A stretch of DNA of 64,000 bases, from NCBI GenBank assembly GCA_001630475.1, contig KV419400.1, positions 1,083,938 to 1,147,937 of the forward strand, in the 5' to 3' direction. The stretch comes from Sistotremastrum niveocremeum HHB9708. Its lineage: Eukaryota; Basidiomycota; Agaricomycetes; Sistotremastrales; Sistotremastraceae. The notes under the pieces are model-generated. The model saw only the letters and a list, made by a program, of their open reading frames with translations, ran no database searches and had not been told where the DNA came from. This document shows positions 22,029-32,808 of this stretch, one piece after another. The position numbers and the translations under genes are program-made. How positions within the stretch are numbered: the first letter of the stretch is position 1; each line of letters starts with the position of its first letter.

Positions 22029-22522
22029 TCAGACATCTTCTGGTCCTGAGCTTCCTGGTACCAGCTTGGGAAGAATAAAATGAGCACGAGCGCAAGCTCC
22101 AGGATAGCTCAACTCACAATACAGATGTTATTCCCGTTAAGAAGTGTCTGTCCCAACTTGGTTGATTTTCGACCTTCAGGCGTAATCTCACTGCAAGTAA
22201 CACAAGGTCTTCGATGAGTGAATGAAGGAGGCCAAGGAGCGCGTTCCAACGCACTATTCTGTCACATCCTCTAAAACCATATCTGATCAAGATGTAAGGA
22301 AGAACGTTAGACAACCAAAGGCGAGAGTCAAGGCAATGCCACGCACTAACGAAATCGTCGAAACCGAGCAAAGTTCCCGTGAACTCGCGCTCAGTTTTCA
22401 TGACCACCCAGATACGCGATCCAATGCATTTGTCGATCAGTTCTGTTGCAGACAGAGTTGAGAAACCAGGATCTTCGTAACGAGAACCACCATGGACCTA
22501 GCGGTAAGATTTGTGAAGCCAT
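22029..22522 (-). CDS. LSM5: U6 snRNA-associated Sm-like protein LSm5
   Basis: Subunit of the LSm2-8 ring on U6 snRNA and of the LSm1-7 ring in mRNA decay. The gene must be pieced from very small exons: MASQILPL (22498-22522), then ELIDKCIGSRIWVVMKTE with REFTGTLLGFDDFV, then NMVLEDVTEY, then EITPEGRKSTKLGQTLLNG with NNICI, and finally LVPGSSGPEDV with the stop at 22029-22031. Joined, it follows the LSm5 family almost residue by residue, including the Sm1 block and the Sm2 motif ending NGNNI. About 90 residues, the family size. The first intron starts GTCCAT, a weak donor. If retained, the frame stays open for a short distance. Convergent with the kinase gene, with about 200 bp between the stops. 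Confidence -1.
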
Positions 22523-22800
22523 CCCGGCTCGAACTTGGAGGGCTCGCGGGCGCCTATAGGAGGCGTTTGCTCAAGACTTTTCGGAAAAGTGGCAAGATGA
22601 ACAGTGTCGAATGAATTTCTTGATAGTTTTAAGACATAACTTCCGGAGGTCGAACGACAATGTATCTTTATTTTAAGTATGAAGAAAGAGTACTAGAGAG
22701 AGACAAATTGACAAGCTGCGAAAGTCGTGACCGGGATCGATTAATCTCGTAAGGTGTGCCGATGACGAAGCCCAAGAAGGCATACTCCTCCAATGTACAA

Positions 22801-24675
22801 CTACCTTCCGAAGCTGAACCCTCCTTGGGGAGCGCTGATGTCGCTGTGGAACTGTAACGACCAAATATTAAATAGAGGGAAAAAATAGCAGCTGGGATAC
22901 TCACAGCAAACTGGCCGGTCTGATCGACGGTAGGCGCGCTCATGCCAGCATCGACTTCTTCCTCATCAGGGAAGTATTTATCCATGATGTTATATGCCTT
23001 TTTGTAGATCTCCAAGTTGTCGTGCTGTTGGAGATTGTGAATGGTGACCATTCCACCGGCCTCTTCGACATAGAGGGCGTATTGGTTGACGGCACCGGGG
23101 CCGGCAGCTGCCTTATCCATTTCCCCAATCTTGAGGATGTTGTCCAGACCATCAAGGGCAACCTGGATGATCTTGTTGTCCATCATGTTCAACAAGTCAC
23201 AAAGAGGCTTGATGCAGCCCTGAGAAACGAGATATCGAATCTGCGAAGGTTCCTGCAAGCCTCCAGATGTGGCATTGGAAAGTGCCCAACAAGCTTCTTT
23301 CTTCGTCTTGAAATCCGCATTCTGGAGAATGTTGATAAGAGGAGGAATAATATTGGCATCGATGATGGCTTGGATCTGATGGGGGGAACCAGCGGTGATG
23401 TTGGAGATGGTCCAGCAGGCCTCTTTGCGAATGCCTTCCTTAGGGGATGAGAGTAAAGAGAGCAATGCGGGGAGGGCACCGGCGGCGATGACAACCTGGG
23501 TTTGGAGGTCATCACCAGTGACAATGTTACCAACGGAGCGCAATGCCGGGGTCTGCACCGAGGTGGAGTTGTGCATAAGCAGATCGACGAGGCGTCTACA
23601 AACACCGGATTCAATGACAGCTTGGATCTTGTCATTTGAACCGTCAGACAGATAAGAGATGGCCCAGCAGGCATCGATGAGCACTTCGTCATCCAAAGAG
23701 TAGATCAGTTTGGTCAGTACTGTCAAAGCGGGAGAAATCTAGACCAAAGTCAGAACAATAAGGACGGTCGAAGGTTGCTACGCACCAAATCCCATTCCGG
23801 TTGCGGTTGTTTACCACGACAGAAGTTGCTCAGGGTCCAAGTAGCATTTCGAAGCATGCTGAGCTTGTGATTTTCAGTCAGAAGTGCCAGGAGAGGCCGG
23901 AGGGCACCCTGTTGGAGAACATAGTCTCTGCACTGAGGACTATCACCAGCGATGTTACCGAGGGCCCAAACTGCTTGTTCACGGACATCGAGAACAGGTG
24001 AGGAGAGGAGATTAATGAATTCGGGAACCGCGCCAGCATTGATCACGATCTGAGTATGATCTGCAGTACCAGATGCGATGTTTGTTAAAGCCCAGGCAGC
24101 CTCAAACTTGATTGATACGGTAGTTCAGCAAAACGAAAAGGGCGAGAGTCAATCGAACAAGATACCTGAATCATAGCATTGCTTCCCTTCAAGAATTCAA
24201 CGAAACGAGGAACCACACCGCACTCGATAACGCGTTCTATCGGCGGGTTCTTTTCCTTTGAGAGCAGTTTACGGAATTTAGTTGTGGCATCGAGTTGACG
24301 CTCTTGATCATCAGAAAACACGCCACCAATCATCTCCTGGGCGAGCTAGAAGACAAGCAGCACGATGAGGAGGTGGCATCGAGAGCATGCAAAGAGTAAC
24401 GTACTGGTGGATCCCAGTTGGTCGATGGACCTTCTTCATCTGAGTCGGGGCCAGTCGAAGGCAAAAAGTTGCGACGTTTTGAGATGTTCTCCTCGCGTTT
24501 CTGTCTTCTGATTTCGACTTGAGCCTCTTCGCGACGACGCCTGAGATCATCAGGCTTGACGGCCCCTTTGGCCTTGTAGTCTGGATTGGGAAGAGCGTGA
24601 GCGTCGTTCAACGACGAACACGAAGAAGTAAAGTAACGCACTGGAACGTCTATGGTCCATGTTTCGTGAGTCCAT
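22801..24675 (-). CDS. SRP1: Importin alpha (karyopherin alpha, armadillo repeats)
   Basis: Adapter that binds classical nuclear localisation signals and importin beta. The start [11 protein letters not shown] joins by an intron to [18 protein letters not shown] and [16 protein letters not shown], the basic importin-beta-binding domain. Then come about ten armadillo repeats with the typical W/N ladder: [108 protein letters not shown]. The tail has [12 protein letters not shown] and a last exon ending [15 protein letters not shown], with the stop at 22801-22803. All features agree with a full-length, functional importin alpha. Divergent from the Zn2Cys6 gene that follows. Confidence -1.
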
Positions 24676-25136
24676 GGTCAGAATTTGGTATCGAAGATGT
24701 GGTAGAAAGAGAAGAGGATGAGTCGACGCGCCGTGGTTGATGGGCACAAGACAAACAAAAGACAAACCCTATCTCAATTTTTTCTACACGGTGTCGCTAC
24801 CAATGCCACCCAGCCCGTCACGACCGCCACACCCTGCAACATAGACATGGTGATAATATGTATCTTATTGTCCTTGATATTTCTCTTACTACAAGAATTG
24901 AAGCGCGTAACGAAAATAAGCGAATTACGAAGCAAGCTAATCAATCCGAATAGCACGCTCGAATACCGGTACCTTGTCAATGCAGGGTTCTGATCACTGT
25001 CCCAAGACCATTTATATCCCTATCTTATCCTACCATCATCATCCACGACTAGAAGGCCAGCCATGAGCTATCCAAACTCCGAAACAGACCTGACCTCGGA
25101 GGCTATGCCCGACCCCGAAGCCCTCACTCGTCCCCG
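24676..25136. promoter_or_regulatory. Divergent promoter region, importin alpha / Zn2Cys6 factor
   Basis: About 460 bp between two divergent starts. It is AT-rich around 24850-24960. No specific binding site was recognised. Confidence -1.
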
Positions 25137-27943
25137 ATGCCGAAGGTAACAGGCCCAAGTCCAAGCAGCTCTTCTTCGCCTGCCACGTCCGTCTTAAGGA
25201 GAAACCAAGCCTGCCATCAGTGCAGAAAACGTAAACTAGTCAGTTCTTTCTTCCAGTCATGCGAAAACGCGATTCTGAGCAGTTGACTTGTAGAAATGGT
25301 AATGTCTTATATGTTGATCAGATCGCATCGAATTCACCTCGAAGCGCATACAATACAGTGACGCTACGAAGCCTTGCGCGACCTGTCGTCGTTCGCATAA
25401 AAACGCACTTGCACACGCCGAACCAGGAGTCGTTGTTCCACCTGAGCCAGTCTGCACCTATGATGAAGCTACTACAACGCATGCATCGACTCATGATGGG
25501 CCCAAGAGTCGATACGAACGATTAGAGAACAGAATCAGTGAGCCCTTGCTCCTTACTCCAGAGTCGTTCACTCATTAGACTCAAAGATGAACTTGAATCT
25601 CTGCTTCGACAGCAGGATGATGGCACCGGGCAGTCCCCTCCGCAGCAACATACCCCCGCTTCCGTTGGGTCATCCATAGCGCATTCACCCCAGAATCCAC
25701 TGCCAACAGCGAGCAATTCACCAACATCCACAGAGAACACTTTTGTGAATGTCCCGCCGCTTCAGTACTCTGCCATGCCTAGTACAACCATGAGCGATCC
25801 CGTCCTTATGGGCGCCGCATCGGCCTTCCCTCCCCCGTATCCCAATTTGCCTCCCGCAGCTGATCCCCTGCCCACCGTCATCTCGCATCCGCCCCACCAA
25901 GTCCCTACTCCCCCGCAAGAGGACATGGGCTTTCTTTTCGAGCTGCTATGGCCAAGTTGGCCGGCACGCCTCCCGCCTCCAGATCTTCTGCATCACTTGT
26001 AAGACATAATATGGTTCTCTCTTCCGCGGGATTTATTCGCTGTGTTTCAGAGTCGATGTTTTCTTCAATGTTCACCCCCATGCAAACCGTATACTTCATA
26101 GATCTACTTTCCAGGCTGCATTATCTTTATCTCCCACCTCGCCCGACTTTCCCCGACTCTGTGTTCTACACGCTATATGCGCAGCCGCTTCTTTCTACAC
26201 CACTCTAGTCCGACAACCCCCCTTACCAGATTGGCAAAAACAGCCTTACAGTAATTACTCTTTCTACCACTACTGCCTCTGATTCACGCGAATTATATTC
26301 TAGAACTAATATTTCGAAGGCTTAATGATGAACCATCGTTCGGAGAATTACATGCTCGATATGCGCACGAGGCACAAGGAGAGGCTGTCCAGGCTGGACA
26401 CATCTTCGAAACCGTTCAATGTAAGCTCGAATATAATAAACTCCTGTTGGATTCTCATTTCTCTTTAGCCGATGTCATACTGAGCTGGTTCTATTTTACA
26501 CATGGAAAGTGAGTAAACAGTATGCGGGCCTGTGCTTAATGAACCTGACACCTCTGTCAAGATGGGTTGAAGTATGGGTGGCATCTGGTGATGCTATTAG
26601 AAATACGATCCCTCTGGGTTTGCACCTCACTGATCCCACTACTTCCTTTGTCAGAGGGGGAAAGCGGATCACATTGCTTCCCCCTGCGAAGGATTCAGTT
26701 GAGGATGAAACCCGCAGATCGACTTTCTGGCTCGCCTATGCTGTCGAGCGTTTCCAAGCTGTTGGAAACGGCTGGGCAACGAGTGTTGATGACAAAAGTA
26801 TTTCTCAAACATTCCCAGCCCTCCTGGACAACTTTCAGCGCGGAGTTCGTAAAACTGTTCCATACCACGCCAATCATTCTAATATGTGTGCAGATCGGAG
26901 TCCCACTAAAAGGACGACAAAGGATGAACTCCAAGGATATTCTGACATACCATCCGGTGGACCAAACAGACTCATTCACCCTCTACGTCAAATCAAGTAT
27001 ATTGTTATCGCGCGTCAAGAACTTTAATAGCAGTTTCCCCCTAAACCAAGAGGCGTTGGATAGCCTCGCCGCCCCTGATCAACATCCTCAACATGTCGAT
27101 CCTAGATCTACTGCCGAATTCCAAAAAATAGAAGCCCAAATTTGGGCCTTCCGCCTGAATGTTCCAAATCACCTGCGAAATCCCATCGTTAATAACACTG
27201 TGGATGGTCATTTGTTGGCGGCATACTTTACGCAGTATACGTACGGCCCTTATATTCCCTCTTTTTAGCAAAGATCTCATTGGCCTGTCGCAGATCTATC
27301 ATCCTCTTGCATAATCCGCATACAGACCATCGAGACATCACTTGTGTCTCTACTCAAAAAATTCTCACAGCTGTCCGCGGGACCTTGGAATACGTCTATG
27401 CTCTGTGTAATACTAGTTTTGACTTGACATTGCTCGATCCTTCTATTTCTGTGAGCCTATAAGCGATGTATTTGTTTCTATTAAGACTAATCGACCCTTC
27501 TTCAGACTTCTTTCCTCATGGCTGCGACAGAGATTATTCGTATTGCCAGAGCTCGTAAGGAAGCCGGCCTAATGGAAGAAGCATTATCTATGAGAAATGA
27601 TTTTGATGTTATTAAATATGCCATGTCGAGGATGGCAGAACGTCTTCCAATTGCTGGTGAGAACTTTCATTCTTTGTCTTGATCGAGGACACCTGACAAC
27701 CTCTTGAAGCTCGTCATGTCGCTATGATCGATCGCTCACTCGAAGAATTTGAGGCGCCAGTGGGAGCAGTCATGGGTGCCATTGAAGACTTTGAAAATGC
27801 CTGCCGGACTGATGTTCAAGGCGCGGCTGCCGACACGTATGTCTTCCTCTCGTCCTCGCTTCTTGTAATGCTGACAATTTGTTCGCAGCTTTGTACCGTT
27901 CCATACTTATGCTATCCTCCAAGACGCCACGACTCCAAATTAA
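25137..27943 (+). CDS. Zn2Cys6 fungal transcription factor (first of two)
   Basis: Nuclear regulator with a binuclear zinc cluster and a fungal-specific regulatory domain. The chosen ATG at 25137 gives MPKVTGPSPSSSSSPATSV, since an ATG at 25063 runs into a stop. The zinc cluster reads ACHQCRKRKL, then KC from a 5-nt exon (25294-25298), then DATKPCATCRRS and, 22 residues on, a sixth Cys in EPVCTY. A short coiled-coil linker follows (RYERLENRI / NELESLLRQQDD), using the acceptor at 25586. A Pro/Ser-rich stretch leads to LLWPSWPARLPPPDLLHHL, VDVFFNVHPHANRILHRSTF and FPRLCVLHAICAAASF, the fungal_trans domain. The end is FVPFHTYAILQDATTPN with stop at 27941-27943. Around ten introns. Target genes are unknown. 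Confidence -1.
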
Positions 27944-28116
27944 TAGATTTTTTACGGTCTTCTTCCAGTCTTCGATAATTTCGTATAAATGTCTGTACTC
28001 TAGCACTATGTATGTAACCGATATAAACTATAGACTTCGAGGGTTCGACATCGGCCGATGAATTCCGCCACCACCGCTGGAGCCGAACAGCACTCTATGC
28101 TGAACGCTGAGCGTCC

Positions 28117-29244
28117 ATGGCACCTAGCACATCGCCCAGGCTAGCATATCTAGGCCCTGAAGGCACATATACTCATCAAGTAAGTGTCCGTTATTGAAGC
28201 AGCCTCGCTGAAGATTCTGAGATTTCTCGAAGGCAGCGTGGGACAGATTTAGAGATACCGTTCATTACACCCCGTATGCGTCAATTCAAGGTCTCGTTTA
28301 TTCCACCACCTTGGACCTTGTGCTGATATATTGGACAGACACATTCAACTCACTATCTAGCGAGAATCCTTTCGCTGTCATCCCTTTGGAAAACTCTACG
28401 TATGGCTCGGTGACGGAGTCGTACTCCGTGCTTCAGTCTCGGCGGTTTGAGAAGGACGCATACGTTCGAGGCGTCACCTCGCTAGCAATATCGCATTGCC
28501 TGACGGTCCGCAAGGGAACAAAGATGGGAGACATCAAACGAGTAATGAGTCATGAGCAGGTAAGCTATATTCTTATGTCTATCGCCAAGTCCCCCGTAGA
28601 TCTAATACCTCCTCGACAGGCCCTGGGACAATGCCAGGGTTTTCTCTCGCGATGTCTTCCGAACGCAGAACTCATACGCACGCCCTCGACAGCCGCAGCA
28701 GCGCAGGCGTTGTTGAACGACGACGAGAGACCGCGGGAAAGCGCGGCCATCTGTTCCTCCATATGCAGCATCGCGTTTGAGGATTTGGAGATTTTGCAGG
28801 AGGGTGTTCAGGATGACGTGTGTACGCAATTTTCCCCTCTTGTCGTCAAGACTGCCGACCAAGTTATTTCTAGCAAACCGGACACGTTTCATGATTTTGG
28901 CTTCGTCGGCGTCTGTTCCACTTCCTCGATCTCATGAGAGTGATCCGTCAGCATTCCGCGGACTTCTTCGTCTATCAGCTCCCCAAGGGTGCAGGGACGA
29001 AGGTTTGTCAGTGCTGGAACTACTTACTGCACTTGATTTGCGAGTCATGAAGATCGACAGGCGAGCGAAAATATGTGCTTCGCCATTCCATGACGAATAT
29101 ATCGTCGAAGTGACGAAAAAGCGTGCTGACTCCACTAACCTCGTGAATGGCATCAGCAAACTGACATGGGAAAAAGAGATCCAGGGAGCTATAGATAGAG
29201 TACGTGACTTGGGTGGAGAGGTCTGTGTTCTTGGATTATGGTAG
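28117..29244 (+). CDS. PHA2: Prephenate dehydratase with ACT domain
   Basis: Converts prephenate to phenylpyruvate in phenylalanine synthesis, in the cytosol. The start MAPSTSPRLAYLGPEGTYTH contains the GPEGTYTH opening of the family. Next are SSENPFAVIPLENSTYGSV, SLAISHCLTVRKGT, VMSHEQALGQCQGFL and STAAAAQALLND, all catalytic-domain blocks. The TRF motif needed for activity is present in NRTRFMILAS. The C-terminal part GLSVLELLTALDLRVMKID, EYIVEVTKK and AIDRVRDLGGEVCVLGLW forms the ACT domain for feedback by phenylalanine, although the usual ESRP block is DRRA here. Introns are at about 28178-28237, 28291-28335, 28561-28619 and in the 28820-28940 region. Stop at 29242-29244. Confidence -1.
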
Positions 29245-29422
29245 TGCTTTGTAGACCGGCGATTAAACAGAAATTCGTTGATATAATGTTTTGCCGGCCG
29301 GAGTCCGTGCGCCGATCTCTTGTTTCGGCACGCCATGACGAAGAGCGGACACGGAATGCCTTTACCACATCGCGAGTGTTTCTGGAACAAACTGTCAAGC
29401 TGTCCTAGCCCTCTGCCTCCGT

Positions 29423-31522
29423 ATGGCGAGTAAGGCCTCCACCAGACGCAACTCGGTCAACCCTGGAGACGCTACTAGCACGAGCGACGAGACTTTACCC
29501 ACCAACAATGAAGAGATAAACTTGAAGATCGGTACCTCAGATAGGACAAAAGATTTTGGCTTCCTTCCCATTCCTGCTCGCCTGAGGTATAATCCAGAAA
29601 AGCCTGCACACTTTGGGCTTTTACTGAATGTAAGCATTCCCTTGCGCGATGGTTGGACACAAAATCATCCCTTGTCAGGTTGTTTTTGGCTTCGCGAGTA
29701 CCTTAACAGGTTTAGTATATGTTCTCTTCGGAAGTTGTATCTTACTAATCAGGTTGCATTCAGTCGCGAACCTTTATTACTGTCAACCACTACTAAGTCT
29801 GACCAAGCTTTGTCGCCTCCGTCTGGGGACGCAACTGATATGATGCTGCCTAGTTCAACTTTCTATTGCTTTTGGAGTAAGCTACGATGAAGTGTCCAAG
29901 TAAGGATCCCCAGGGGTTCAATTTTTTCGGACAATAAATCTGATTGAATCGCAGGATCCCTACTCTAACGCAGGCTGGGTCAGTAAAGACTGGTCCCTTT
30001 TTTTCTGCATGCTCGACTGACTTCACGAACAGCTATGCTACCGGGCTGTTACTGATTTCCCCGATTGGCGACTTGGTCCCACGCAGACCTTTGCTGCTGG
30101 GTCTGATTTTGAGCTCTGCGTCATTATGCATCGGTCTTTCCGTGACAAAGTCTCTAAAGGCGTTTGAAGCTATTTCATTCCTTCTGGGAGCCGTCACTGT
30201 TACGCCCCAAGTGATACTGTTTCGTTATGCGTGTGATTCGCCGTCTGATTTATCAATTTAGATCATGATTCCTTTAGCAGCAGACCTTGCACCTCCGAAC
30301 AGACGAGCTTCGGCCATGTCCATCGTGATGTCTGGTTTGCTGTTCGGAATTCTGCTCGCACGAGTCCTGGCCGGTGTCATTGCCGAGTTCTCTAGCTGGA
30401 GGAATACATACTACATGGCATTCGCTGCGCAATATCTGATGGCCATCGTGCTCTATCTCGTTTTGCCAGATTATCCTGCGAAGAATGCCCATCTAACGTA
30501 TTTTGGTATCCTCCGCACAATGGCGAAGTTTGCTGTTACGGAACCGGTCTTGATTCAAGCTTGTCTGATCAGCTTGGCGTCGAGCGCTACTTTTACCAAC
30601 TTTTGGGTCACGTTAACATTCCTGCTGGGCGGCACCCCGTATTTCTATGACACCCTGCAGATTGGATTGTTCGGTCTGATCGGCATGCTGGGTTAGTTCT
30701 TTCATATTTCATTTTTCAGCACTCATCTAGGTTCTAGGAGTCGCCACTGCTCCGCTTGTCGGCCGTCTAATCGATCGGATGGTTCCTTGGTTTGCAACTC
30801 TGATTGCGACTTTAATATTGATCGTCTTCCAATGTGTTCTCGTCGGAGCAGCCGGCATCAATATTGCGGCTGTGATTATTGCATGCTTTGGTATTCTGAT
30901 CTCGTCAAAAAATCGTCTTCAAACATTCAGTTTTTTCTGCAGGGATTGATGTTGGCAGGCAGATGCAACAGGTTTCACTCACAACTGCCGTCTTTGCGTT
31001 AGTGATTCTGCTGAGTGACACTGAAACATGCCTCTCATCAGTTTTTCACAGTGTGGATCCCGCAGCACGCTCTCGGATGAATGCAGTACTAATAGTTTTT
31101 GTAAGCCGATCCAAACCTGTTGTCTGATCATCAGCTGACTTCCTTACCTCGTGTCAGATTTTCTTGGTATGTGTCACAGGATCGAAGAGAGTACAGGACT
31201 AATATGATTTTAGGGTCAAGTCATGGGTACGTCTGTAGGCAGCCGAGTTTTCCTCCAGTTTGGTTGGCGTCCGGCTGCCGCGTTGTCGCTAGCTTGGAAC
31301 GGCTGGCAACTTTTCGTATTGTTATTACGAGGCCCTCATTGTCAGCGATTTACTTGGTTAGGCTGGGAGGGAGGCGCGGAGATGAAAAAGCAGAAGTCAA
31401 CAGAGAAGTCGGAGGATGTCGAGAAACAAACCGAGGAGCGCATCGAGAGTTCAGACTCCTCGGAAACCGCGCCAACTTCTCAAGGTGAGCTGCCCGAAAA
31501 ATCACGGACAGAAGTACAATGA
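29423..31522 (+). CDS. Major facilitator superfamily transporter
   Basis: Membrane transporter with about 12 predicted helices. A hydrophilic N-terminus (MASKASTRRNSVNPGDATST) precedes the first helix. The signature-like loop between helices 2 and 3 reads YATGLLLISPIGDLVPRRPL, close to the GxLxDRxGRR motif. Further helices are LLLGLILSSASLCIGLSV, AMSIVMSGLLFGILLARV, MAFAAQYLMAIVLYLVL and WFATLIATLILIVFQCVL. A loop DPAARSRMNAVLIVF and helix FLGQVMGTSVGSRVFLQFGW follow, which resemble bacterial drug-proton or sugar-efflux antiporters (NepI/YgaY type). The C-terminus is a charged cytosolic tail (EKSEDVEKQTEERIESSDSS). Many short introns are needed and not all were resolved. Substrate unknown. 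Confidence -1.
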
Positions 31523-31713
31523 AATCCTTGCACATATGTAATTCCTTAGTAACAGATTAGCGTAGACATTGTATTGTATGCCAGACTCTTCTTGGTTATT
31601 CGAGAGTGTTGTCAACAAACACTAAACAGCGTTACAAAAACATCGGGTACGCTGCTGACTCAGCCAATTCTTCTCACAACCGACGACCGACCCGCGAAGG
31701 AAGGACACTGAGA

Positions 31714-32808
31714 ATGGCAGAAGTGTTAGCAGGTCCTTCGACCCTCAGAGACATCATTCGACCTCAGTTTCATCAGTTACACATTCCGGCTGAAAATTTC
31801 ATCAAGAATGACTTGGGTATCAAGCTTGACAAAGGTATGTAGCACATTGCGAGCGTTCCAGCTCCTGGTACTGACAACTTCGTAGACGATCAGATATGTC
31901 GATTGAACCTGACAGCATCTGGATGTCCCCTCGGTCCGCTTCATTGTCCTTTGCGCCACACTAATCCATCCCCTCTGAATTTCCAACCGCCAAAGCAACT
32001 TCCTGTTCACCCACGCGATCGAGAACGACTTTCAACCGTGTGCAAACATTGGCTTCGTGGGCTATGCAAGAAAGGCGATTCATGCGAGTTCTTGCACGAA
32101 TACAACCTTCGACGAATGCCTGACTGTTGGTGGTTTGCGAAATATGGATATTGTTCGGCCGGGGATGAATGTTTGTACGCGCATCCCAAGGAGCGGAGGA
32201 TTGAGTGTCCAGATTACAAGAGAGGGTTTTGTAAATTAGGTATGTCTCAATTATCCCATTGTCATTGACTGTTTCTCATAATCTCAGGCCCAAACTGTCC
32301 CCGAAAACACGTTCGACGCGTTGCATGCCAAAATTATTTGACTGGTTTCTGTCCATTAGGGTCAGAATGTCCTCGGGGCCAGTAAGTTCTTTTCTTATCA
32401 ATGATGTTCTCAGTCACTCATGATTCACATAGTCCAAAACCAGAGAATCCGACGGCGAAGGATTATGCCCCACCTCCCGCCAATCTAGCGCGAGAGCTTG
32501 GTCCTCCTCCGCCAGGATACGGACGGTTTGGCGAATATGCAGGAGGCGGTCCTGCTCAAGCTTTTGCACCTGGAACAGGTGGAGCACCCGGTCAACCATT
32601 TGCAGGACCAAGGCGAAATTTGGACGAGGTGCTATGTTATAAGGTCAGCTATCCTCTTATGCGTCGCGTGACTCTTCACTGACTCTTCCCTTTGATTTAG
32701 TGCGGTGAGAAAGGACACTACGCCAATCACTGCCGCAATAGAAATGTTCCTGGGAACCGAGGTGGATTTGATCGAACATCTACAAAGTTCGGCGAGGAGG
32801 CCACTTGA
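31714..32808 (+). CDS. YTH1: CPSF30/Yth1, CCCH zinc-finger subunit of the mRNA 3'-end cleavage complex
   Basis: Binds the polyadenylation signal region in pre-mRNA as part of the cleavage and polyadenylation factor. The start is MAEVLAGPSTLRDIIRP. Five CCCH fingers follow in order: ICRLNLTASGCPLG...CPLRH, VCKHWLRGLCKKGDSCEFLH, DCWWFAKYGYCSAGDECLYAH, ECPDYKRGFCKLGPNCPRKH, and ACQNYLTGFCPLGSECPRGH. A Pro/Gly-rich linker then leads to a CCHC zinc knuckle split by an intron, CYKCGEKGHYANHC. The knuckle is present in animal CPSF30 and in basidiomycetes but absent from yeast Yth1. Stop at 32806-32808. Complete and intact. Confidence -1.

Noticed and set aside
25063-25170. Earlier ATG (MSYPNSETDLTSEAMPDPE) as start of the first Zn2Cys6 gene
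   Set aside because: The frame hits TAA soon after PRCRR and is not the frame of the zinc cluster. The ATG at 25137 is in frame and needs no extra intron.
25538-25590. Apparent 1-nt frameshift in the coiled-coil linker of the first Zn2Cys6 gene
   Set aside because: The acceptor TTAG at 25578 breaks the frame, but the AAAG at 25586 gives a 49-nt intron and the sensible sequence LENRI-NELESLLRQ. No frameshift is needed.
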